From Betaproteobacteria bacterium (GTDB lineage: Bacteria; Pseudomonadota; Gammaproteobacteria; Burkholderiales; SG8-41): 8,938 nt of DNA. Below the pieces are notes generated by a model. That model was not told where the DNA came from and searched no databases. It saw nothing but the letters and a program-made list of their open reading frames with translations. The DNA lies in assembly GCA_025353085.1 (NCBI GenBank), contig JANXRI010000393.1, positions 1 to 8,938 of the forward strand, written 5' to 3'. The position numbers and the translations under genes were made by a program. This document shows positions 1 through 5,796 of the stretch, piece after piece; the stretch's first letter is position 1; each line of letters begins with the position of its first letter.

Positions 1-264
1 TACGACGCGGCCGACGACGAAAGGCAGCTCGTTCTCGCGCTTGGCCGATGGCTGCCAGCGCGCGAGTTCGCGCACCTGCTCTTCCTGCACGACATGGCCA
101 TCGCAATTCCTGAGCATTGATTCGAGCACGACGCGAATCGAGATCGGCAGGCGCGACAGTTTGCTGCCGAATTCTTTTTCCAGCACGGGCAGCGCGTAAA
201 CAAACCCGCTGCGGCCGCCGAGGTCAATCTCAAGTTTGCAAGTGTCGGAAAGTACGGAATTCAT
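1..264 (-). CDS. acnA: Aconitate hydratase AcnA, N-terminal part (runs off left edge)
   Basis: Aconitase A interconverts citrate and isocitrate in the TCA cycle using a [4Fe-4S] cluster in the cytoplasm. Only the first 88 codons are inside the window. They carry the typical AcnA opening: a YALPVLEKEFG-like block at residues 23-33, the SRLPISIRVVLESMLRNCDG block at 37-56, then EEQVRELARWQP at 61-72 and PFVVGRVV at 81-88, which in full proteins leads into the first catalytic-domain segment. The cluster cysteines lie beyond the edge. I chose the ATG at 264. A second in-frame ATG lies three codons upstream at 273, and neither has a convincing Shine-Dalgarno sequence. The gene points the same way as the operon at 586-3083 but is separated from it by about 320 bp of repeats, so I treat it as a separate unit. 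Family assignment rests on motif recognition. Confidence 0.9.
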   Translation of the reverse strand, partial: MNSVLSDTCKLEIDLGGRSGFVYALPVLEKEFGSKLSRLPISIRVVLESMLRNCDGHVVQEEQVRELARWQPSAKRENELPFVVGRVV

Positions 265-273
265 AGTTAACAT

Positions 274-461
274 GGCACTTTAGGTGAGTATTTCTGTTTG
301 CTTGCTCCCCTACGAGTAGCGCGGGTGGAGCGAATTAAGGTCTGCCCCCATCCTAGCCTTTCCCCCGCAAGCGGGGAAAGATCCTTTCGCATACCCGCCT
401 TTCCCCGCGCAAGCGGAAGACGGAACCTTTGCACTAGCGCCACTAAAAGAAGATCCCCTCC
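274..461. other. Intergenic region with two diverged palindromic repeat copies
   Basis: The stretch from 274 to 585 between acnA and the next ORF holds no credible gene. Its left half contains two tandem copies of a palindromic motif at 357-380 and 397-418. The first copy can fold as CTTTCCCC(C)-GCAAGC-GGGGAAAG. The second, GCCTTTCCCC then GCGCAAGCGGAA, is the same motif with a damaged right arm. Open frames across this stretch consist of low-complexity translations of the repeats and have no ribosome binding sites. The palindromes sit in front of acnA, so a role in its leader cannot be excluded, but nothing in the sequence shows one. Confidence 0.6.
357..418. repeat. Two tandem copies of a GC-rich palindrome
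   Basis: Copy one (357-380) has arms CTTTCCCC and GGGGAAAG, with one extra C in the left arm, around a GCAAGC centre. Copy two (397-418) begins with the same GCCTTTCCCC but has GCGCAAGCGGAA as its right part, so its stem is degraded. The two copies are 40 bp apart, start to start. They resemble REP-like intergenic palindromes common in proteobacteria, but I cannot assign a named family. Confidence 0.6.
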
Positions 462-551
462 CCTGCGAAACCTGCGAAACCTGCGAAACCTGCGAAGCCT
501 GCGAAACCTGCGAAGCCTGCGAAGCCTGCGAAGCCTGCGAAGCCTGCGAAG
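462..551. repeat. 9-bp tandem repeat, ten units of CCTGCGAA(A/G)
   Basis: Ten exact-length 9-bp units run without interruption over 90 bp. The only variable base is the last of each unit. Reading 5' to 3' the units end A,A,A,G,A,G,G,G,G,G, so A-type units sit on the left and G-type units on the right. The array is framed by a 9-bp perfect inverted repeat, TCCCCTCCC at 454-462 and GGGAGGGGA at 561-569. Because the unit is a multiple of three, every frame stays open and yields artificial repeat peptides (FAG or RRF repeats on the minus strand), which I do not regard as genes. There are no unique spacers, so this is a minisatellite (VNTR) rather than a CRISPR array. Confidence 0.95.
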
Positions 552-585
552 CAAGGGTTAGGGAGGGGACAACGTTTGGGCCGAG

Positions 586-885
586 TCACTCCGCCCGCAA
601 ACCCGCCTGCTTGATTACCCTCGACCAATATTCATAACCGTTCTTCGCCGCTATCGACCTCAGACTCGCAGCAACCCCGACATTTCGCGCACGGTCGAAA
701 GCGATTCGATCGAGCGCACCTTGCGGATAACCGAACAGCGCGCAGCCGAGCGCGTCAAGCAGACACCATTTGGCAATGCCGTTGACTGCGACAGGCACCG
801 CGTTGATTTCGAGGCGCTGCAGAAAATCAACGAGCTCGCGCGCGAGCAGCGGGGATTGCAGCGCTTCCGCTTGCATGGCGTGCAT
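586..885 (-). pseudogene. Short ORF: MmgE/PrpD-like start joined to a Bug-like C-terminus (probable deletion chimera)
   Basis: This 99-codon ORF starts 3 bp after the TAG of the TPP beta subunit and has no Shine-Dalgarno of its own, so it could be translated only by coupling. Residues about 13-53 match the beginning of MmgE/PrpD proteins: LARELVDFLQRLE, then KWCLLDALGCALFG at 39-52. MmgE/PrpD enzymes are about 450 residues long, so nearly all of the protein is missing. The last 15 or so residues (YWSRVIKQAGLRAE before the stop) instead resemble the end of Bug/TctC binding proteins, compare KWGKVVKDLGLRAE at the end of the intact Bug gene at 4834-5796. My inference is that a deletion fused the start of a prpD-like gene with the end of a following bug gene, in frame. 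The PrpD part is fairly clear; the Bug part rests on a short match and is less sure. A functional small protein is possible but unlikely. Confidence 0.6.
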
Positions 886-888
886 CAG

Positions 889-1488
889 CTAATCGAACGC
901 GGCGTTGCCGAGCAGGGCTTCGCGAAAGCGGTTTTTGATGTGGGCGCCGTCCCGGAGGCGGATCGCCATCGGGTAGCGCGCAGCGTTGACTTTGATCGCC
1001 ACGAATGCGGCGCCAGCCGGCGCATAAAGCTGCGGCACCCAGCTTTTAAGCTGCGCGTCCGTTGTTATCGTCGCGCTACGCGGGAACTGCGCGGCCTTCG
1101 CCATCGCCGCCAGGTCGACGCCGCGCGCGGTATGTGTAGGCTGCATGCCGGTTTCGCTATAAAGCTCGTTGTCGATCACGATAATCGACAGATTGCGCGG
1201 ACCCTGGGTGCCGATTGTTGCCAGCGCACCGAGGCCCATCAGCATTTCGCCATCGCCGGTAATCACGAGCACCTGGCGTGTGGGTTGGGCAAGCGCGAGT
1301 CCGAGCCCCATCATCGCCGCGGCGCCCATGCCGCCCCACAGGTAAAAATTGTTTGCATGATCGCCGGCGGCGCCGACGTCATAGCACGACGAGCCGAGAC
1401 CGGTGACCACCAGTGCATCGCCGCGCTTCTCAAGTATTTTGTTGATGACCGCGCGCCGGTCGAGCGTCGCTTTGGTTTTAGTGGCCAT
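889..1488 (-). CDS. Thiamine-diphosphate enzyme, beta (cofactor-binding) subunit, sulfopyruvate decarboxylase type
   Basis: A 199-residue protein that corresponds to the C-terminal TPP-binding domain of 2-oxo acid decarboxylases, here a separate subunit as in ComE-type sulfopyruvate decarboxylase (usually just under 200 residues). The diphosphate/Mg-binding motif is plain: GDG at residues 78-80, followed 26 residues later by N107 in the VIDN segment. The Gly-rich stretch FYLWGGMGAAAMMGLGLALA at 48-67 leads up to it, as is usual in the family. The ATG at 1488 lies 2 bp after the alpha subunit stop, with GGAG at 1498-1501 inside the end of that gene, so the two subunits should be made together. 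The active site would form between alpha and beta chains in the cytoplasm. The substrate is not shown by the sequence: sulfopyruvate, phosphonopyruvate or another 2-oxo acid are all possible. Confidence 0.85.
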   Translation of the reverse strand: MATKTKATLDRRAVINKILEKRGDALVVTGLGSSCYDVGAAGDHANNFYLWGGMGAAAMMGLGLALAQPTRQVLVITGDGEMLMGLGALATIGTQGPRNLSIIVIDNELYSETGMQPTHTARGVDLAAMAKAAQFPRSATITTDAQLKSWVPQLYAPAGAAFVAIKVNAARYPMAIRLRDGAHIKNRFREALLGNAAFD

Positions 1489-1490
1489 GA

Positions 1491-2021
1491 TTATTTGCTC
1501 CAGTCCTTGAAGCCGATGATGCGCTGCGAAATGAGCAGCGCCACGGGGCGGCTTGTATTGAATGTGAGTTGAGCCGCGGCGAAAACATGCTCGCGCACTT
1601 CTTCGGCACGATCGACCCGCTGCACGACGACGCCTGCGTGTTGCAGCGCCGGCGGCGTGCCCTGTCCCATCGCGAGCTGCCACGGATTAAATTCGCCCCA
1701 CTCGCCGCGCATCGTCACCAGCATTAAAAGCGGAAAGCGGCATTCATTCATGATGGAAAGCAGATTAATGCAATTGCCGACACCCGACGATTGCAGCAGC
1801 ATCACGCCGCGCTGGCCCCCGAGCCAGGCGCCGGCCAGCATTGCCACGCCTTCTTCTTCGGTCGTGAGCGATATAACTTTCATTTCGCGGTCGGCGTTGC
1901 AGCTATTAATGAGCTGCGTATGTCCCGCATCCGGCACGTACGCGACCTGCTTGATGCCCACTTGCTTAAGTACTTCGTAAATATCGTTCGGCCAGGTTGC
2001 CGGTTTTTTCTGCGGTTTCAA
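1491..2021 (-). CDS. Thiamine-diphosphate enzyme, alpha (Pyr-domain) subunit, TTG start
   Basis: A 176-residue protein matching the N-terminal pyrimidine-binding domain of TPP decarboxylases as a stand-alone alpha subunit (ComD type, about 170 residues). TTEEEGVAML at 53-62 holds the conserved acidic residue that activates the cofactor, probably E56, and SSGVGNCIN at 78-86 is the equivalent of the SGPGxxN loop. The start is TTG: no ATG or GTG fits, AAGGA at 2029-2033 sits 7 nt upstream, and the protein begins just ahead of the domain. It is the second gene of the operon, 84 bp after the Bug gene, and that gap contains two strong hairpins. It pairs with the beta subunit directly downstream. 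ComD/ComE-like pairs next to Bug proteins are often annotated only as TPP-binding proteins; the true substrate is unknown. Confidence 0.85.
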   Translation of the reverse strand: MKPQKKPATWPNDIYEVLKQVGIKQVAYVPDAGHTQLINSCNADREMKVISLTTEEEGVAMLAGAWLGGQRGVMLLQSSGVGNCINLLSIMNECRFPLLMLVTMRGEWGEFNPWQLAMGQGTPPALQHAGVVVQRVDRAEEVREHVFAAAQLTFNTSRPVALLISQRIIGFKDWSK

Positions 2022-2034
2022 ATGTGCTTCCTTA
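2022..2034 (-). promoter_or_regulatory. Shine-Dalgarno that decides a TTG start
   Basis: On the minus strand TAAGGAAG (2027-2034) lies 5-7 nt from the TTG at 2019-2021, with the AAGGA core at 2029-2033. It begins only four bases after the end of the inverted repeat at 2038-2094, so folding of that repeat or ribosomes clearing the upstream gene could influence its exposure. Confidence 0.6.
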
Positions 2035-2037
2035 CTC

Positions 2038-2094
2038 GTAGCGCAGGCGCCTCGCCTGCATTCATTGAAAGAGCAGGCGGGGCGCCTGCTCTAC
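2038..2094. repeat. Twin-hairpin inverted repeat between the Bug gene and the TPP alpha subunit
   Basis: Two perfect hairpins stand side by side. Hairpin one is GCAGGCG-CCT-CGCCTGC at 2043-2059 (7-bp stem). Hairpin two is AGAGCAGGCG-GGG-CGCCTGCTCT at 2070-2092 (10-bp stem). The second is a near-exact inverted copy of the first, including the outer GTAG (2038-2041) and CTAC (2091-2094), so the whole 57 bp can also form one long palindrome. There is no T-run in either direction, so it is not a classical terminator. It resembles paired REP/BIME-like repeats. On the operon mRNA it would stabilise the upstream bug message or mark a processing point. Confidence 0.85.
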
Positions 2095-2105
2095 CCGCGG
2101 CAACG

Positions 2106-3083
2106 TCACTCCAGTTTAATGTTTGCCGTCTTAATCACTTCACCCCACTTCGCGAGATCCTTTTTGATGGTCTGCGCGAATTCCGCGGGCGACGTGCCGG
2201 CCATCTGCGTTCCGGTGGGCTCGAAGCGGCTGCGGAATTCCGGCTGAAACAGCACCTTGCGGGTTTCACGATAGAGCTTGTCGACGATGCGCGGATTGGT
2301 TTTCGCCGGCGCCAGCATGCCGTACCACAAATCGGTTTCGAATCCGGCAAGTCCCGGCGCCTCGGCGACGGCGGGTACATTCGGCAATGCGGGTGAGCGT
2401 TGCAATCCGCTGACGGCGATCGCGCGCACGCGATTCGATTCGATCAGCGGCGTTGCCGTCAGGATGCTCACGAACATGAACTGCACTTCGCCCGATAGCA
2501 GCGCCACCAGTGCGGGCGCCGCGCCTTTGTAGGGCACGTGGGTCATGTCTATCCTGGCAGCGGTCTTCATCATTTCGCCGCCGAGATGCGCGCCGCCACC
2601 GCCGCCGGACGAACCGTAATTGAGTGCGCCCGGTTTCGACTTGGCCAGCGCGATTAATTCAGGCACTGATTTCACCGCCAGGCTCGGATACACGAGCAAC
2701 ACAAACGGCAAAGTCGCGACCTGGCTCACCGGCGCCAGATCGCGCACCGGGTCATAGGGCAATTTGGACAGATGCGGATTGATAACGATGGTTGCGTTCG
2801 TCGTCAGCAATATCGTGTAGCCGTCGGCCGGTGCTTTGGCGACGGTATCAGCGCCGATGTTGCCGTTGCCGCCCGCGCGGTTGTCGACGATGATCGGTTG
2901 GCCCCACGCTTCAGTAAATTTTGCCGCGATCGCGCGCGCGAAAATATCAGTGCCGCCGCCGGGCGCGAATGTGACGATGAACCTGATGGGCTTGTCAGGA
3001 TAAGAAACGTTGTCCGCGGCAGCGCACCCCGCGGCGGCCAGCATCACCGTCGCCGATAGCGGAACACGAGCGTGCTTTGTCAT
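2106..3083 (-). CDS. Tripartite tricarboxylate transporter substrate-binding protein (Bug/TctC family)
   Basis: A full-length 325-residue periplasmic binding protein that captures a small carboxylate or similar ligand for a TctABC-type importer. It has a short positively charged start and a hydrophobic segment ending in LAAAGC, so Cys20 could be a lipidation site, although Ala at -3 is a weak lipobox; ordinary cleavage near AAA-D is an alternative. Family landmarks are YPDKPIRFIVTFAPGGGTD at 28-46, GQPIIVDNRAGGNGNIGADTVAKAPADGYT at 61-90 given as conserved region, VPYKG at 173-177, and the closing KWGEVIK segment. The ATG at 3083 is preceded by an excellent AGGAGGAA at 3091-3098. It is first in the operon with the TPP enzyme subunits, which suggests that the ligand is a precursor or substrate of that enzyme. 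No TctA/TctB genes are nearby, so it probably shares membrane subunits encoded elsewhere. Confidence 0.93.
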   Translation of the reverse strand: MTKHARVPLSATVMLAAAGCAAADNVSYPDKPIRFIVTFAPGGGTDIFARAIAAKFTEAWGQPIIVDNRAGGNGNIGADTVAKAPADGYTILLTTNATIVINPHLSKLPYDPVRDLAPVSQVATLPFVLLVYPSLAVKSVPELIALAKSKPGALNYGSSGGGGGAHLGGEMMKTAARIDMTHVPYKGAAPALVALLSGEVQFMFVSILTATPLIESNRVRAIAVSGLQRSPALPNVPAVAEAPGLAGFETDLWYGMLAPAKTNPRIVDKLYRETRKVLFQPEFRSRFEPTGTQMAGTSPAEFAQTIKKDLAKWGEVIKTANIKLE

Positions 3084-3134
3084 TGCCTGCTTCCTCCTGA
3101 TGCGCGACTGCGGACGGATGGTTTATTGATCTTT

Positions 3135-3160
3135 CACTAATTCGCGACAGCGAGTTAGTG
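3135..3160. promoter_or_regulatory. Operator-like palindrome upstream of the Bug operon
   Basis: CACTAATTCGC (3135-3145) and GCGAGTTAGTG (3150-3160) are reverse complements at 10 of 11 positions, with GACA between them. The centre lies about 65 bp upstream of the Bug start codon. The same half-site, GAATTAGTG, appears again at 3272-3280. The size and symmetry suit a dimeric transcription factor, but no regulator gene is in the window and no known consensus was recognised. Confidence 0.45.
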
Positions 3161-3165
3161 CCATT

Positions 3166-3199
3166 CTCACCCTCTCCTTCGGGAGAGTGCCGAGGTGAG
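3166..3199. repeat. Hairpin with TTCG tetraloop (intergenic palindromic repeat)
   Basis: The inner stem CTCTCC (3172-3177) and GGAGAG (3182-3187) closes a TTCG loop, which is exceptionally stable as C(UUCG)G in RNA. The outer arms CTCACC (3166-3171) and GGTGAG (3194-3199) pair around a TGCCGA bulge. The layout resembles the CTCACC-type intergenic repeats common in proteobacteria. No T-run follows, so it is unlikely to act alone as a terminator. Confidence 0.75.
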
Positions 3200-3201
3200 G
3201 G

Positions 3202-3241
3202 ATTGAGCGTTCCGAGTGTCATCCATTATGAAACGCTCAAT
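3202..3241. repeat. 10-bp perfect inverted repeat with 20-bp spacer
   Basis: ATTGAGCGTT at 3202-3211 is the exact reverse complement of AACGCTCAAT at 3232-3241. The spacer includes CATCCATTATG. A third partial copy, ATTGAGC, lies at 3291-3297. It could be a two-site operator or the ends of a small decayed element. Confidence 0.6.
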
Positions 3242-3395
3242 AATATGCCCGTTCGCGATTTACCGAATGCAGAATTAGTGCGCCGGCGCAATTGAGCAAC
3301 CTCTTTTCGCGACGGGATACCGATAATAACAAAAGCGCGGTGCGATTGCCGCCGAGGCACGCCAAGCCAGCACTTAAGACGTAGGAGCTTTAACG

Positions 3396-4693
3396 ATGCA
3401 TGTATCAAACGTTCCGGCCGGGGCTATTCGGATCTGCTGCCGATCTTCAAGCGGCTCGAAGATTTTCCGGAAGGCGATCCGGCGGTGCGCGGGCGCGGCG
3501 GGCCTATTCATTGCACGAGCCTTGAAAATTTCGATCCGCTGTCGAATGCGTTCGTCGACGCCTGTGAAGAAGCAGGATTCAAGCGGCTCAAAGATTACAA
3601 CGACGGCAGCTATGAAGGTGCGTTCCAGTTGCAGTATTCGACGCGCAATGGTCTACGCAACAGCTCGGCGGCGGGCTATCTGAAGCCCGCAAAAAATCGA
3701 CCCAATCTCACGGTGCTGCCGAATGCGACCGTCACGCGCGTGCTGCTCGATGGCAAGCGCGCGACCGGTGTCGAATACCGGCTTGCCGATGCGACGCTCC
3801 GCGAAGTGCGGGCGCGGCGCGAAGTCGTTTTGTCGGCCGGCCCGCTCGCCTCGCCGCAGTTGCTCGAATTGTCGGGCATCGGCAACAGCGAAATTTTGCA
3901 GCAGCACGGTGTTAACGTTGTGCATCATCTGCCCGGCGTCGGCGAGAACCTGCGGGATCATCCGAATACGCGGCTCACGTTCGAATGCTCGCAGCCGATC
4001 ACGATCAACGACATGCTGCAAAGCCCGTGGCTCAAGTTTAAGGAAGGGCTTCGCTTCATGTTCAAGCGCGAAGGTCTGCTCACGATCTGCTCCGCTACCG
4101 CACAAATGAATTTCCGCAGCCCGACTGACTTGAAGCAGCCCGATCTCGTGCTACGCCTGTTACCGCTGTCGGGCAAGGACCGTTATGCACGCACGCCGGG
4201 GTACGGCATGGACCAGTTTCCGGGTTTCACATTTGGTGTGACGGTGCTGCAGCCGCGCTCGCGTGGCGCAGTGCACCTGCAGCCGAAAGACCCGCTGCAG
4301 CAGGCGAGCATGGACCCGCGTTACCTGTCGCACGAAGCCGATGCGCAACTGTTTCTCGATGGCGTGCGGCTCGCGCGCAAAATTTCGCGGATGCCGGCGT
4401 TACAGCCGTTAATCGTGCGCGAGACGCGGCCGGGCCCCGAAGTTAATGACGACGCGGGCCTGCTCGACTATATGCGCGGCACGATACAGACGAGCTGGCA
4501 CATGGTCGGCACCACCAAAATGGGTACTGATGCCGCAGCCGTCGTCGATCCGGAACTCAAGGTGTTCGGCATTGCGAACCTGCGCGTGATCGATTCGGGC
4601 ATCTGCCCGACGATTCCGTCGTCGAACACCAATATTCCGTCCATCGCTATTGGCGAAAAAGGCGCGGATATGTTGCTGGCGGCGCATGCTTGA
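3396..4693 (+). pseudogene. GMC family oxidoreductase, N-terminal FAD-binding region deleted
   Basis: GMC oxidoreductases are FAD enzymes of about 530-560 residues that oxidise alcohols such as choline or glucose. Clear homology here begins only at about 3419, with GYSDLLPIFKRLE, normally 110-130 residues into the protein. The Rossmann GxGxxG segment and following FAD contacts are absent. The rest is well kept: RGRGGPIH just after 3485, the second GMC signature AGPLASPQLLELSGIG, LPGVGENLRDHP, and the C-terminal SWHMVGTTKMG with the catalytic His and SSNTNIPS with the partner Asn. Upstream, GGAG (3384-3387) sits 8 nt before ATG 3396, but that ATG is in a different frame from the homologous part. 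I infer that the original start survived and an internal deletion, also shifting the frame, removed the FAD domain. Translation from GTG 3485 would give 402 residues unable to bind FAD normally. An assembly error is the alternative. Confidence 0.8.
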
Positions 4694-4704
4694 AAGTAAT
4701 CGAT

Positions 4705-4804
4705 GACCCATCCCCACCGCGGTCCTCCCCTTGAAGGGGAGGATGTGGTACGTAAAAAACGCGCCCCTTCCCCTTCAAGGGGAAGGTTGGGATGGGGATG
4801 GGTC
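4705..4804. repeat. Composite inverted-repeat element with two internal hairpins
   Basis: Outer arms GACCCATCCCCA (4705-4716) and TGGGGATGGGTC (4793-4804) are a perfect 12-bp inverted repeat. Inside are two near-perfect palindromes: TCCTCCCCTT-G-AAGGGGAGGA at 4723-4743 and CCTTCCCCTT-C-AAGGGGAAGG at 4766-4786. Both have 10-bp arms around one central base. The element lies between the GMC remnant and the second bug gene, ending 29 bp before its start codon. It looks like a paired REP-type or MITE-like intergenic repeat; no transposase is present and no target duplication is evident. Confidence 0.85.
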
Positions 4805-4833
4805 AAAAAGCAATCTAAAAAGAAGGACTGCAT

Positions 4834-5796
4834 ATGATATTGATTGCTCGCTCACTGTTACTGCTAATTGCCGCTATACCCTTCGCCCACGCCCAACCCC
4901 ACCCTTCCAAACCAACCCGCATCATCGTAGGCTTCACCGCCGGTGGGCCATCCGACATCGTCGCGCGCATCGTCGCTCAGCAGTTGACCGAGCGCATGGG
5001 ACAATCCGTTATCGTCGAGAACCGCGTCGGCGCGACCGGTACGATAGGCGCCGAGCTCGTAGCCAAAGCGCCACCCGATGGTTATGCGTTATACCTCGCG
5101 AGCCAAACCACTCACGCGGTCGCGCCGTATATGTATGCCAGGATCGGCTATGACCCGCTCAAGGATTTCGCGACGGTCGTGCGCGTCGTGCACAACCCGC
5201 TGTTGATGGTTGTCAATCCGACTTTTCCTGTAAAGACGATCAAGGAATTCATCGCGCTCGCGAAATCGCGGCCGGGACAAATCAACTTCGCGACCGGCGG
5301 CATCGGCTCGTCACCGCACATGTCGATGGAGCTTTTCAGGCGTATGACGAACATCGACATGGTGCCGATTCATTACAAAGGCGACGGCGCTGCGATCATC
5401 GACGTGATCGGCGGCCAGGTGCCCATTCTGACTTCGAGCATGCCGGCGCTGATGCCCTATGTGAAGAGCGGCAAAATGCGCGGTATCGCCGTAACCGGCT
5501 TAAAGCGCTCGACCGTTGCGCCGGAATTCCCGACCATCGCGGAATCGGGCTTGCCGGGATTCGAAGTCATTACATGGTTCGGCATCCTCGCGCCGGCGGC
5601 GACATCGAAAGAAATCGTCAACCGTCTCAACACCGAGATCGTCGCCGCGGTGTCGGTGCCCAACGTGCGCGAACAGCTCACGAAAATGGGTTTCGAGATC
5701 GTCGCGAACACGCCCGAGCAGTACGCGGTGTTTCTCGGAGAAGAGAACGTAAAGTGGGGAAAGGTCGTGAAAGACCTGGGATTGCGGGCCGAGTAA
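4834..5796 (+). CDS. Tripartite tricarboxylate transporter substrate-binding protein (second Bug/TctC paralogue)
   Basis: A complete 320-residue periplasmic binding protein of the Bug family. The signal peptide is textbook: basic N-terminus, LLLLIAAIPFA core, and an AHA-Q cleavage site after residue 20. Landmarks are KPTRIIVGFTAGGPSD at 26-41, a conserved region GQSVIVENRVGATGTIGAE at 56-74, KAPPDGY at 78-84, HYKGDGAAIIDVIGGQV in the middle, and KWGKVVKDLGLRAE at the end. The ATG at 4834 has AAGGA at 4823-4827, 6 nt upstream. It is oriented opposite to the first Bug gene, and the two proteins differ clearly between conserved motifs, so they are old paralogues and not a recent duplication. Its upstream neighbour is the broken GMC gene, which may once have shared its transcript. 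The ligand cannot be read from the sequence. Confidence 0.94.
   Translation: MILIARSLLLLIAAIPFAHAQPHPSKPTRIIVGFTAGGPSDIVARIVAQQLTERMGQSVIVENRVGATGTIGAELVAKAPPDGYALYLASQTTHAVAPYMYARIGYDPLKDFATVVRVVHNPLLMVVNPTFPVKTIKEFIALAKSRPGQINFATGGIGSSPHMSMELFRRMTNIDMVPIHYKGDGAAIIDVIGGQVPILTSSMPALMPYVKSGKMRGIAVTGLKRSTVAPEFPTIAESGLPGFEVITWFGILAPAATSKEIVNRLNTEIVAAVSVPNVREQLTKMGFEIVANTPEQYAVFLGEENVKWGKVVKDLGLRAE

Larger units (their letters stand above)
3084..3395. promoter_or_regulatory. Divergent intergenic region rich in inverted repeats; likely control region of the Bug/TPP operon
   Basis: This stretch separates the minus-strand Bug operon from the plus-strand GMC remnant and holds no gene. It contains four symmetrical elements: an operator-like palindrome (3135-3160), a UUCG-loop hairpin (3166-3199), a 10-bp inverted repeat with 20-bp spacer (3202-3241), and the perfect palindrome GCGCCGGCGC (3280-3289). 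The half-site GAATTAGTG of the first element recurs at 3272-3280 and ATTGAGC of the third recurs at 3291-3297. I could not pick out a convincing sigma-70 promoter by eye on either strand. Confidence 0.5.

Noticed and set aside
462..551. CRISPR-like array
   Set aside because: Units are 9 bp and contiguous, without spacers; no cas genes are present. It is a minisatellite.
267..628. Repeat-protein genes (FAG or RRL/RRF repeats on the minus strand, RSL repeats on the plus strand)
   Set aside because: They exist only because a 9-bp repeat keeps all frames open; no ribosome sites and no sequence outside the repeat resembling a protein family.
721..1572. 283-codon plus-strand open frame
   Set aside because: It is antisense to the TPP beta subunit and the chimera; composition is rich in Arg and His as expected of a shadow frame in GC-rich DNA.
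1491..1683. N-terminal extension of the TPP beta subunit to 1683
   Set aside because: The extension overlaps the alpha subunit, is Arg/Ala-rich shadow sequence, and the ATG at 1488 has a proper Shine-Dalgarno and family-like start.
3396..3683. Separate small protein from ATG 3396
   Set aside because: The frame is a shadow of the GMC homologous frame after the first few codons; the ATG is better explained as the original GMC start left after a deletion.
4723..4786. Rho-independent terminators after the GMC gene
   Set aside because: Both hairpins are strong but no T-run follows on either strand; the composite symmetrical layout fits a repeat element better.
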